The position numbers and the translations under genes were made by a program. Of a stretch of DNA of 64,000 bases, positions 33,427 through 42,660 are shown piece after piece. The stretch is taken from the NCBI GenBank assembly GCA_943846755.1, contig OX044365.1, positions 744,001-808,000 of the forward strand, written 5' to 3'. The notes under the pieces are model-generated. The model did not search any database. It saw only the letters and a program-made list of their open reading frames with translations, and had not been told where the DNA came from. This DNA is from UBA8752 sp002336475 (GTDB lineage Bacteria; Bacteroidota; Bacteroidia; Flavobacteriales_D; Sanyastnellaceae). Each line of letters begins with the position of its first letter. Position 1 is the first letter of the stretch.

Positions 33427-35724
33427 TCAGGCCAAGGCCACTTCTTCGTGTGCATCTACAAACAAGATGTTGCCAATGCCATGGTGCGCCTCGAACAACT
33501 TCACCCCTTCGCGTCGGATGTCGGCGTCATTGAAACCGATGAAGGTCAGGTCTGCAAATATGCTGCGCTCGTCAATCAGAGCCTCCTTGAGGTCACCGGG
33601 CATCTGCTCGACCATTTCGATGTTTTGCTCACTCACAGGAATTCGACCCGCTTGAATCAATTCCCGCAGCGCCTCCTCTCTTTTGGCCCGGTCACCATCC
33701 CGGTAGATCGAAAACACCTGGATGTTCGAATCCCTCCAATCGGGGTGCCCTTGTAGCACATACGCCATGAGGATCATCAAATTCGCATTGGCGGAATCTT
33801 CAGGCGTGATCCAGATGTGAATGGAACGCCGCTCTCCAAAACCCCGAAAGCTTGACCGCAATAGGCAAAGGTCCAGGTTGGAGCCGCGAAGAAGGTCATA
33901 GTTCGTGACCAATTCTTGCGCGCTTTGGGGTTGCTCGTCGATGTATTCGAGGAGAATGGCATTGTTGCCTTGACCACTGATACCGGGAAGCTGCACGCTT
34001 TGGGCGATGGCCGAGGTGTATGATGGCGAGACAATGGTCGACACGCTCACCCGGCTCTTGACGGCCTTTCCCAAGTCGGCCAATCCTTGCTTTGCGCGGA
34101 TGGAACTGCGGAACGTGCGGGCATCGAGCCTTCCCTCAATCAGGTGAACGTAGGTGCCGAAACCTTGTCGGTGGGCGAGCCAGCGCACCATGTCAAAGGC
34201 TCCCGGTCTTCGGAAAGTGTCCTTGCTCACCCCAAGCACCATGGGGCGCCAATCCTTCCTGTCGAGTTCAGCAGAGTCACGGCGCTGCAAAATGAGCTGG
34301 AGTTGGCGCGAGAGCTGGAAGAGCATGCCCCTAAAAAGGGCCACCATGCCGCGTTCTCCGCGGCGGGCCAGCCCACTGTAAATGCCCACCATGATCACCA
34401 AGCTTCCCAGTGCATAGCTGAAGTTCATCAGGAACATCAGGTAAAAACAGGTGACCGCACCAATCAAGCTCAACAACCAATGGGAGCGGAAGGTCGGACG
34501 GTAACTGGGACTGGCTGCAAAATGCTCGAACAAGCTCACCAAGCAAATGGCGCCGTACGTGACCATAAAAAACATGGAGATGATCTCCGCCACGGCATTG
34601 ATGTCTCCCAATGAGACGAAAACAAACCCGATGACACAAGTGACGATGGAGGCGATGACCGGCTCGTTGTCAGACTTGCGGCCCCTTTTCAGCCTCAAGC
34701 CTATGGCCTTGGGAAAAATGCGGTCCAAGGCCAGGGCCTGCAGGGTGCGGGGGGCAATGATGACGCTTCCGAGTGCACTGGAAATGGCCGCTGCAGCCAA
34801 TCCGATTGGAATCAAAGGCGGCCAGATCGCAATGGACTCCATGTAAAGCTGGTCTGAAGCCAACTGCTCAGGGGTCGCACTCACCCAGAATTTCAATGCC
34901 ACAATGATGTACACCACAATGCCGGTAACCGTTGCCCAAAGGGTCCCCCGGGGAATGGCGCGGGCGGGCTCCTTCAAATCACCACTCAGCCCCAATCCTG
35001 CCGCAATTCCAGTAAATGCCGGGAAAATGAACGTGAAGACCTCGATGAAGGAATAGCGCTCAATGGTTCGCCCATCTGCGGTGATGAAGGATGCGTCAAT
35101 GGTGCGTAAAATGTCCAATTCGCCCTGAGGCTGGCCGGTCCCGAAGAAAAAACTAAGCAAGGCCACGACCAATACCGCCACCACGCCATACAGGGCTTTG
35201 ACCCCTACTTGCGCTCCCTTGGTCAACATGAGCAAGGTCAACAATGTCATGAAGCCATAATTCACCTGCCACGGCGCAATCACAATGCCCCGGCTCACTT
35301 CGAGCCATTCCAGCAGGTCCCGCGTGGACACGGTAAAGGCAATGATGTAAAAGGCCACACTGATGGCTTGGCTCAGGAAAAGTGCAATGCCAATGGCGCC
35401 GCCGATGGACAAGCCAAATGAGCGGCTGATCATGTAATAGGCCCCGCCTCCTTCTACTTTCTGGTTGGTGGCAATCTCTGCCACTGCCAAGGCTGTAGGG
35501 ATGGTAACCAGATGCCCCAAGACGATGATCGCCATGGTCCAGAGCAAGCCCACATGTGCGACTGCAAACCCAAAACGCAGAAACAAGATGGCACCGAGGA
35601 TTGTCGAGATGGCCGTCATGAAAACGGCAAACGTCCCAAGTCCTTTTTCCTGCATGCTGTGAAAATAGTCCTCGGCGCCTTTGTGTTCGTCTCCTGAGGG
35701 TTCATCCGCGCCATCAGTTTTCAC
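33427..35724 (-). CDS. Cation-chloride cotransporter-like amino-acid/polyamine/organocation transporter (SLC12-like)
   Basis: 765 residues from GTG 35724. A charged cytoplasmic head is followed by about eleven hydrophobic segments (FAVFMTAISTILGAILFLRF, GGAYYMISRSFGLSIGGAIG, FTFIFPAFTGIAAGLGLSGDL) and a cytoplasmic C-terminal third (about 490-765) like the SLC12 C-terminal domain. GAYYMISRSFG and FPAFTGI...GLSGDL are typical of Na-K-Cl/K-Cl cotransporter relatives. Ion specificity cannot be read from the sequence. Probable operon with aroQ, six bases downstream. Confidence 0.87.
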   Translation of the reverse strand: MKTDGADEPSGDEHKGAEDYFHSMQEKGLGTFAVFMTAISTILGAILFLRFGFAVAHVGLLWTMAIIVLGHLVTIPTALAVAEIATNQKVEGGGAYYMISRSFGLSIGGAIGIALFLSQAISVAFYIIAFTVSTRDLLEWLEVSRGIVIAPWQVNYGFMTLLTLLMLTKGAQVGVKALYGVVAVLVVALLSFFFGTGQPQGELDILRTIDASFITADGRTIERYSFIEVFTFIFPAFTGIAAGLGLSGDLKEPARAIPRGTLWATVTGIVVYIIVALKFWVSATPEQLASDQLYMESIAIWPPLIPIGLAAAAISSALGSVIIAPRTLQALALDRIFPKAIGLRLKRGRKSDNEPVIASIVTCVIGFVFVSLGDINAVAEIISMFFMVTYGAICLVSLFEHFAASPSYRPTFRSHWLLSLIGAVTCFYLMFLMNFSYALGSLVIMVGIYSGLARRGERGMVALFRGMLFQLSRQLQLILQRRDSAELDRKDWRPMVLGVSKDTFRRPGAFDMVRWLAHRQGFGTYVHLIEGRLDARTFRSSIRAKQGLADLGKAVKSRVSVSTIVSPSYTSAIAQSVQLPGISGQGNNAILLEYIDEQPQSAQELVTNYDLLRGSNLDLCLLRSSFRGFGERRSIHIWITPEDSANANLMILMAYVLQGHPDWRDSNIQVFSIYRDGDRAKREEALRELIQAGRIPVSEQNIEMVEQMPGDLKEALIDERSIFADLTFIGFNDADIRREGVKLFEAHHGIGNILFVDAHEEVALA

Positions 35725-35814
35725 GAATTCACCACCATTCTTGCTCTATGAGGGATTACATCAATCCATTACCGGTACTGTGCGGAGCAGGGAGAGCCCG
35801 TAAAACCGTGCCCC

Positions 35815-38742
35815 ATGAATTTTTCTTACCCCCCATCACATCTGCTCATCGTTCTTATGGCCCTCATCGCATGGCCCTGCCTCATTGCTGGTCAGTCTTG
35901 TCCAGCCGCCCCGCCCCTAACACCTCCGTGGCTTTCATACCCTTCACTGCCTTTTCGACACGTGGCCTTGACTGGCTCTGGGCAACGAGCAGCCAACGTT
36001 TACACGATGGATTTGGGCACCGCGTTGGGCAGGCCTTTTGTTTTTGTCGAAGGCATTGACTTTGGACTCACCAACACCTCGTCTTACCTGCAATTGGGTG
36101 ATTTTGGATGGGCTGCCTTCAATGGCTGCTCGCCCGATCAATACCCCATGATGGCCAACATGCCCGTTTTGTTGGACTCGCTCATAACGCGGGGTTTCCA
36201 TCCTGTCTTGGTCGATTTCGAGGAAGGAGCGGGTGACATCTTTGCCAATGCCGAGCTGCTTGTTGATGTGCTTGCCCATCTCAATGAGTACAAGACGGAC
36301 GCCCGACCGATCGTACTCGGTGGCGCCAGTATGGGAGGACAAATTGCCCGGATTGCCCTGACGTTGATGGAAAATGACGGCGAGCCGCATTGTGCCCAGC
36401 TCTATCTAAGTTTAGACAGTCCACACCGCGGCGCGAACATTCCCATTGGCCTTCAACAGATGATTGGGGCATTGAACTCCAGCGGTGGCGCGGTTGTGCC
36501 TCTTTCTAACGCTTTGTCTTCACCAGCAGCCCGTCAATTGCTGTTAAAGCAAAGGCTACCCTTGTATCCCAGGGCGAATTACCAAGACAGTTTAGACGCC
36601 CTTGGATGGCCAGAATCGTGCCGGAACATTGGGATTGCCAATGGAGGACTTGGGCCAGTCGCAGATCAGAGTCAGCCGCTGTTGGATTACGAGTATGCCA
36701 TCCTCTCTACAGAAGTCGTGGGCGACATCGGAGGACTTCTGGACCTTGAAATTTATGCCGATCCAGGTGCGCCGACCCATCCACTGGCCTGGCCTGCTGC
36801 GCCCGTTACGAGTCTCCTCGAAATGCCCTCGGGCGGAGGCTGGCCATGGCCACTGGACTTGAGCGTCGGCCACGATGAGATGGGCAATGCATTGTGGGGC
36901 GGATCTCTGGATGTCATGCCTGGCGGCACCCGTCCTTCCCTGCGTCAATTCGCTGAAGCCTTCAATGCTGCGCTCGAACAAATGGACCTGCCTTGGCCCC
37001 TCGTGATTCCTGTGATCGAGGCGGGGCAATATCAACCCCTGCACAGCTTTATCCCCACAGGCAGCGCCCTAGGTGCAGCTCCTCCGTGGTACGGCCTGTC
37101 CGCGGAGCAATTGACCGAAGCCTCCCCCTTTGATGAGGTTCACTTGGGCGACATCAACCAGCCACACAGCGAAGTCAACCCTGCGAACATTCAATTCGTA
37201 ATGGAGCAATTGGATTACACCGAATGCCCCATTCTGCCAGGAAACCTTGAGGAAGAGGTGGTCCTCAATGCATCGGGCGACTGGTTCTTGCCACCACTTC
37301 ATGTGCTGCAGCGGCTGTGTTTGCAATCCGCTGGCATGGAGTTCGGCGAATCTGCAGCCGAGCCCAACTCTCATGGTACGTTTGAAATTCAACCTTGCCC
37401 GGGCTACCTGTCCGTTGCCTCAGGTGGCATCCTTGAACTGGGAGGAGGTCTGCCTTCTGACATGTCTACTGCCCAACTGATCGTGCGTTCGGGAAGCACA
37501 CTCCAGATTCACGGTCAGCTCACACTGCACCCCGGCAGTGAACTCGTGCTCGAACCCGGGGCCACTTTGCAGATTTCGGGCGGCATTGTTGACCAAAGGC
37601 CACACTCTATCGTAAGGGCACTACCCGGCAGTATCATCCATTCCGAAGGCATGGTCATTTGGACACAGGCCTACGACAGCGGATTCTTTCTCGATGCAGC
37701 TGTGCACCTCTCTGCAGACGGCATTTGGAACCACCACTTTGAGCCTCAAGCCCGTTTGTGGACTGCGGCGCAATGCCAATTTCAATTGGATGCAGAAGCC
37801 CATATGTCCATTCAGGCCCTTGAAGACGAGACGCACTGGATCTTGCAACCCGGCGCCACCGTCGACATCCAAGGAGAGGGTTCATGGCATCAAGAACGCT
37901 CCGGACTTCGGCTTCTTGGGGGAGCCTTGTGGGAGTCCAACATGTCGGAGGAGGTCCGCTTTGAGGATACACAGTGGATTGGAATCGAGGACGACTCCAT
38001 CCATATTCATGGGCCGCTTTGGTTGCAAAACCTTGAGGGATCCACGATCAACCTGGCGCACCAGCAAGACGATTGCCGGATGGAACACTGCTCTTTTCAA
38101 GGAGGCTCTACCCTTCTGGACCACAACAAGGTCCGATGGAGATCCTGTGTCTTTGAAGCGCACCCAGTCACGCATGATTTTTTGGGCCCCGAGCCAGCGC
38201 ACCTCATCGAAAACTGCCGGTTTATCGGCGCAGATGTCGGGCTGAACATATCCGGCCCAGGCCGCATCAGAATTGAAGACAGTGAATTTGACGCGCACGT
38301 TACAGGACTCATGGCCTCCACGGCAAGGGTAGAATTGGGTTGTTGTGCCTTTGCCTCCAATGACATCGCCATGTTCGCCAACAAGGCCCTTCTCGTCATG
38401 CAGCCCGAAGGCGGCGGCGGGTGGAACACCTTTGAGGACAATGACGTTCACATGAAGTTCCAACAAGCCCCCTTTCCTGAGCTGGAAGAGGGAGCCAACC
38501 ATTTTGGCCAACCCTACTCTGGATGGGCCACAGGCTCCATCAACACCCTGTGCAACGGCAACGGGCTGGACTGGATGATCACCGGCCAGAGCTGGGACTG
38601 GCCGTTAGGCTGGCCTCAAATACAGAGTGGGCTGTGGGCTTGGAACCCAGGTGGTTCCCAAAACTGCCCCATAGCCGCCATTGACCTGGGGCCTATTCCG
38701 CCAAAAGAATGCGGCGAAGGCCGAAAAAAACGCAGGGAGTAA
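35815..38742 (+). CDS. Large secreted protein: lipase-like alpha/beta hydrolase followed by parallel beta-helix region
   Basis: 975 residues. Signal peptide LLIVLMALIAWPCLIAGQS. Residues about 70-470 look like an alpha/beta hydrolase: FVFVEGIDFG, the nucleophile elbow GGASMGGQIAR and YLSLDSPHRGANIP, the latter typical of secreted lipases acting on esters or lipids. From about 520 to 930 short beta-strand repeats of the parallel beta-helix type occur (GGILELGGGLPSD, SGSTLQIHGQLTLHPGSELV, LEPGATLQISGG and IENCRFIGADVGLNISGPG). The extreme C-terminus is basic (GRKKRRE) and lacks a recognisable T9SS sorting domain. Converges on the TPR gene with a six-base gap. Confidence 0.78.
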   Translation: MNFSYPPSHLLIVLMALIAWPCLIAGQSCPAAPPLTPPWLSYPSLPFRHVALTGSGQRAANVYTMDLGTALGRPFVFVEGIDFGLTNTSSYLQLGDFGWAAFNGCSPDQYPMMANMPVLLDSLITRGFHPVLVDFEEGAGDIFANAELLVDVLAHLNEYKTDARPIVLGGASMGGQIARIALTLMENDGEPHCAQLYLSLDSPHRGANIPIGLQQMIGALNSSGGAVVPLSNALSSPAARQLLLKQRLPLYPRANYQDSLDALGWPESCRNIGIANGGLGPVADQSQPLLDYEYAILSTEVVGDIGGLLDLEIYADPGAPTHPLAWPAAPVTSLLEMPSGGGWPWPLDLSVGHDEMGNALWGGSLDVMPGGTRPSLRQFAEAFNAALEQMDLPWPLVIPVIEAGQYQPLHSFIPTGSALGAAPPWYGLSAEQLTEASPFDEVHLGDINQPHSEVNPANIQFVMEQLDYTECPILPGNLEEEVVLNASGDWFLPPLHVLQRLCLQSAGMEFGESAAEPNSHGTFEIQPCPGYLSVASGGILELGGGLPSDMSTAQLIVRSGSTLQIHGQLTLHPGSELVLEPGATLQISGGIVDQRPHSIVRALPGSIIHSEGMVIWTQAYDSGFFLDAAVHLSADGIWNHHFEPQARLWTAAQCQFQLDAEAHMSIQALEDETHWILQPGATVDIQGEGSWHQERSGLRLLGGALWESNMSEEVRFEDTQWIGIEDDSIHIHGPLWLQNLEGSTINLAHQQDDCRMEHCSFQGGSTLLDHNKVRWRSCVFEAHPVTHDFLGPEPAHLIENCRFIGADVGLNISGPGRIRIEDSEFDAHVTGLMASTARVELGCCAFASNDIAMFANKALLVMQPEGGGGWNTFEDNDVHMKFQQAPFPELEEGANHFGQPYSGWATGSINTLCNGNGLDWMITGQSWDWPLGWPQIQSGLWAWNPGGSQNCPIAAIDLGPIPPKECGEGRKKRRE

Positions 38743-38748
38743 TCCCGC

Positions 38749-41358
38749 TCAGTCCGCAATCTCAAAGGTTTCCAAAACCCAAATGTCATGGGTAATGGAG
38801 CGGTTGTTTTTGAAATAATAGACCCCGTGCTTGGCTACAGTCTTGCGGTAAACGTTGACTTCATTCTCAACCCGGACTGTGCGTTCTATGATGAGGGCAT
38901 TGCCCTCTTCATAGCTGCGCTCTTCTACCCCTTGGCGAATGCCTTCTTTGGCCGGGACTTCAAGGTAATCCTCGGCTGTAGGAGCACTTCCGGATTCTTT
39001 TGCCTGCACTTTTCTCAAGGCTGCGGCAGACCGAATAGAGGCTTCTCCAGCAGCAAAAATTTTGGCCTGCGCGTCCACCCTTTCAACTTTTTGAATGTCA
39101 GACCAGCGGCCCAACCGTCGGATCGACTCACCCTCTCCGACTCTTCTGTGTTCAGCTGCCTTGCGTTCGATTTCATCAAAACGCATGATCCGAGCATCTA
39201 CAGATGCCAACCTGAGGTCCCGGTTAAAGTTCGCATAGGCCGCAAGCATGCGATCCAAAGAGTCCACAAACACCGCATAACGCTTGGTCCGGTCCGCCAA
39301 ATTGGTTCGGTTCAGCTTGTCCTTTCTGGTGAGTGAAATGAAGCGGTCGCGCCGACCGGCATTTCCCATCGCTGCCCAATCTTTTTCTTGCTCTTGGTGG
39401 CGGGTGGTCCTCACTTCGAGATCAACCACTCTGTCAGAGCGGTAACCCGAATGAGAGGCTTCTAAAGCTTCATGCGTGGTCGTCTGTTCACGCACATCCG
39501 CGTACGAAGATTGACGGCGGGTATCACTGTTGCTCAGCCAAACTTGACTCAATTCCTCTTGACGCTCCGAACGCGCATAAACCGCCAGTCCCCTTGCCCG
39601 AATCTCTGACTCAAGCGCATCTCGATAATAAGCTTCTGCATCATCCTCCTTCACATTTTGCATGGCCAAAACATAGTTTCGGCTTCTGTCAAGGCCTGCA
39701 TCAGACGCCGCCTTGCGTTGCTCATTCTTGCGCGTTTCGGACTCCAAAGCGGCGAGCCTTTCTTCCTCCAAAATTTGTGCCTGCTCCAGCTCCATGGCTG
39801 CCGTTGCATCTGCCACAGCCTTGGCATTGGCTTCATTTTCTGCGAGCAAAGCATCGCGGTCGATTTCCAGATTCAAGTCCATCGAACTTTCTGCCTCAGG
39901 CTGCATTGAAGCCAAGCGGCGCAGCCTGTTCTTTGGATAGCGTTCTTCAGGACGCAATTCCAAAGCCGCCGAATACGCTGCTTCTGCTGTCGCCCAATCC
40001 TCTGAATCAAAGGCCTCGTCGCCGCGGCGAATCTGGTCTTCATATTCTCGGTTCAATGCATCGCCGCTGTCGTCTGCATTGTCTGGCACTTCCACGGGCT
40101 TCTCCTCTCCCAACTCAACAATCAAACCTTCGGACTCCGCGGCTCGCATGCGCGGGTAAACCTCATCGGGCATGACTTCGGAGGCCTGCTCGTACATGGT
40201 TTTGGCCCGAACAAAGTCTTGGCTATCAAAGTTTCGGTCCGCCTTTTCAATCAGATCCTCATACCGTTGCATGCGCCGCTCATCTTCTGCTGATGCAGCA
40301 TCTTCAGACTTCCGAAGCCGGCGAATTTCAGCGAGATTGTCCTTGGGGGCGCGCTCTGCTGGCTTCAATTCAGAAGCCCGCTCAAAGGCGGCCTCGGCTT
40401 CATCCCAAGCCTGTTGCCCGAATGCAGCTTGGCCTTCAGCCATGGCCGACTCAAAGGCGACATCTTCTTCTGAGTCCTCCTCAGTGGCAGTAGCTGCGTC
40501 AATGTCTGCCAACAAATCTTTGGGCTCCTGCTCATCTGGGAAAATGCCACTTGCAGCTTCAAAAGCCCGCGTTGCTGTGACCCAGTCCTCCCTGCGCATG
40601 GCCATTTTCCCTTCCCGCATCTGGGCGTCGTAATCACTACGCGCCTCAGCTTCTTCTTCGGCGGCAGCCAAATTCTCCTGTGCTTCAGCCAGCATGTTCT
40701 CCGCGCGGGCATCCCCTGGGAGAACCGACAATGCCCGATCGAGCCAATTGATGCTTTGCGCCCAGCGCTCACGGCCGAATTCTACTTCGGCTTTCCGCAT
40801 GTGCTCCTCGTACTCCTTATTTGAAGCCGCTTCGTCCCCCCCGCCAGCAGCCGCTTCGAGTGCGTCGTCAATTTCAGACTGCATGCGTGAGGTGTAGGGC
40901 AAATCCCAGGACAATTGCTCCTTGCTGGGGTCAAACGCGACCTTGCCAATGGGCTGTTCCAACAAACTCTCATCGAAGCCTGGAGGAATTTCAAACATGC
41001 TCATTTCTACTGTGAGATAGAAAGGACGTTCTCTAAATGCTTCCGGGATACTCGATGTTTGAAGTTCCACCTTTCTCGGACTCAAGTCCCCCATGGTGAA
41101 CCTCAATTCATAGTCCGCACCATGGTCCAAAGACAGGTTGTATTTGCCGCTGGCCAATGTGGAGACCGCATCATAAGGCTGGCCATTCCGCAGCACCTCG
41201 ACTTGGACCCCAGCCAATTTTCTGTTGCTGTCTTTGTCACGGACGGTTCCATCGACTTCGATGCTTCCTTGCGAAAACACCAGTATGGGCAACATCAACG
41301 ACACCAGTGCCAACCACTGGAGCGTCTGAATTTTATATATGCTGGGCTTCTTGGCCAT
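38749..41358 (-). CDS. Secreted or periplasmic TPR/coiled-coil repeat protein
   Basis: 869 residues. Signal peptide LVSLMLPILVFSQG, then a beta-sandwich carboxypeptidase-regulatory-like domain (IEVDGTVRDKDSNRKLAGVQ) to about residue 115. From about 180 to 490 five TPR-like units of about 60 residues recur, each with a pattern like Y-x-x-A-D-x-x-F-x-x-x-D-W-x-x-A and a closing LxPxExxPK (for example AFDSEDWATAEAAYSAALEL). Then highly charged helical coiled coil to about 790 and a short beta tail (KHGVYYFKNNRSITHDIWVL). Similar TPR chains occur in Bacteroidota envelope and gliding proteins. Function unknown; probably a scaffold. Confidence 0.8.
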   Translation of the reverse strand: MAKKPSIYKIQTLQWLALVSLMLPILVFSQGSIEVDGTVRDKDSNRKLAGVQVEVLRNGQPYDAVSTLASGKYNLSLDHGADYELRFTMGDLSPRKVELQTSSIPEAFRERPFYLTVEMSMFEIPPGFDESLLEQPIGKVAFDPSKEQLSWDLPYTSRMQSEIDDALEAAAGGGDEAASNKEYEEHMRKAEVEFGRERWAQSINWLDRALSVLPGDARAENMLAEAQENLAAAEEEAEARSDYDAQMREGKMAMRREDWVTATRAFEAASGIFPDEQEPKDLLADIDAATATEEDSEEDVAFESAMAEGQAAFGQQAWDEAEAAFERASELKPAERAPKDNLAEIRRLRKSEDAASAEDERRMQRYEDLIEKADRNFDSQDFVRAKTMYEQASEVMPDEVYPRMRAAESEGLIVELGEEKPVEVPDNADDSGDALNREYEDQIRRGDEAFDSEDWATAEAAYSAALELRPEERYPKNRLRRLASMQPEAESSMDLNLEIDRDALLAENEANAKAVADATAAMELEQAQILEEERLAALESETRKNEQRKAASDAGLDRSRNYVLAMQNVKEDDAEAYYRDALESEIRARGLAVYARSERQEELSQVWLSNSDTRRQSSYADVREQTTTHEALEASHSGYRSDRVVDLEVRTTRHQEQEKDWAAMGNAGRRDRFISLTRKDKLNRTNLADRTKRYAVFVDSLDRMLAAYANFNRDLRLASVDARIMRFDEIERKAAEHRRVGEGESIRRLGRWSDIQKVERVDAQAKIFAAGEASIRSAAALRKVQAKESGSAPTAEDYLEVPAKEGIRQGVEERSYEEGNALIIERTVRVENEVNVYRKTVAKHGVYYFKNNRSITHDIWVLETFEIAD

Positions 41359-41445
41359 CTTTGTTACTTACAGGTCTGCCTCCTTCGAAGTACGGAAAAA
41401 CCTACCGACTAGTGAAGGCTTGAACTGACTGTATTACGCAAAAGT

Positions 41446-42639
41446 ATGCCCATAGGATACTGGGAAAGTGAACATTTGCTCGCACCGGCTGACTTAACCG
41501 TCATCGGCGCAGGCATTGTGGGCATGAGCACGGCCCTTCATTACAAGGCTTTGCACCCCCATGACCGGGTGCGCATCATCGAGCGCGATGTCCTCGGTGA
41601 GGGCGGCACAACGCGCAATGCGGGTTTTGCATGTTTCGGAGGTCCCGGCGAATGGCTCGATGACCTTGAGACTTTAGGGCAATCAAAATGGCTTGAGTTG
41701 ATCCGCTTGCGCGCAGAGGGGTTGCGCGCACTGATCGAACTTCTCGGCGAGAAGGCCTTGGGACTAGAATGGTCAGGAGGTTGGGAGCTTTTTGCCGCAT
41801 CTCCTTCGGGCAAGAAACGCAGCGATGAAGCCGGTCAAAACCTCGCTCTGCTCAACGATGCCGTTCAGCCTTTGATGGCCTCTATTCTGGGCCACTTGGC
41901 CCCAAACCCGCTCGACACCCCTGCCCTCATCTACAGCCCTTCCCGCGCAGCGCAGTTCGGAGCCCATTCTTGCATCCACCTTCCATGGGAGGGAATGTTG
42001 CACACAGGCCGCATGGTCAGTGCGTTCCACAGAGCATTGCAGGTTGCGGACATCCAATGCTTGAACGGCTGCACCGCTTCGTCGCTTGAAGCCCCAAGCG
42101 CGCCAGATGGCCCATGGAGCATCTGCACTCCTCGGGGTGTATTGGAGAGCAAAAGCATCGCCATCTGTACCAATGGCTTCGCCAAAGAAGTGCTACCCGA
42201 AGCCGAAGTGGCCCCTGCACCCAACCGCGTATTGGTGGTGAGGCCTGTTCAGATGCCCCCTCAAGGAGCTTACCACATCGAAGATGGCTATCTCTACTTC
42301 AGAACCTTGCCCGATGGCCATGTGCTGTTTGGCGGGGGCAGGCACTTTGGGGTTGAATTGCCCCCCTTTCCCCAACGCGATGAAAAGGCTGAAGCCCGAT
42401 GGGATGCATTGTTGGAATCGGCAGCTGCGCAATGGCTTGGTCCCATTGACTCGGTCTCCCACCGGTGGACAGGCTGGCTCGGTGTAGGATCAGACAGGGA
42501 ACCTCTGATTGGGAGCACTGCCCTTGGTTTGCACCATGCCGTGAGAATGGGAGGCATGGGGGTCGCCATGGGATGTGGCCTCGGCCTTCAGCTGGCCCTG
42601 AACATCAGTGCCGAAGGACACAACAAGGGCCAACGGTAA
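41446..42639 (+). CDS. FAD-dependent oxidoreductase of the D-amino-acid oxidase/PuuB family
   Basis: 397 residues. Dinucleotide-binding motif TVIGAGIVGMSTALHY near residue 18-33, ERDVLGEGGTTRNAGFACFG (flavin-contact loop as in gamma-glutamylputrescine and glycine oxidases) and the C-terminal RMGGMGVAMGCGLGLQLA flavin loop. Such enzymes oxidise a primary or secondary amine to an imine with O2 or a quinone as acceptor; the substrate is not identifiable. Cytoplasmic, no signal peptide. The next gene begins 21 bases downstream, so an operon is possible. Confidence 0.87.
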   Translation: MPIGYWESEHLLAPADLTVIGAGIVGMSTALHYKALHPHDRVRIIERDVLGEGGTTRNAGFACFGGPGEWLDDLETLGQSKWLELIRLRAEGLRALIELLGEKALGLEWSGGWELFAASPSGKKRSDEAGQNLALLNDAVQPLMASILGHLAPNPLDTPALIYSPSRAAQFGAHSCIHLPWEGMLHTGRMVSAFHRALQVADIQCLNGCTASSLEAPSAPDGPWSICTPRGVLESKSIAICTNGFAKEVLPEAEVAPAPNRVLVVRPVQMPPQGAYHIEDGYLYFRTLPDGHVLFGGGRHFGVELPPFPQRDEKAEARWDALLESAAAQWLGPIDSVSHRWTGWLGVGSDREPLIGSTALGLHHAVRMGGMGVAMGCGLGLQLALNISAEGHNKGQR

Positions 42640-42660
42640 CCTTTAGCACCTGCAGCGCGT

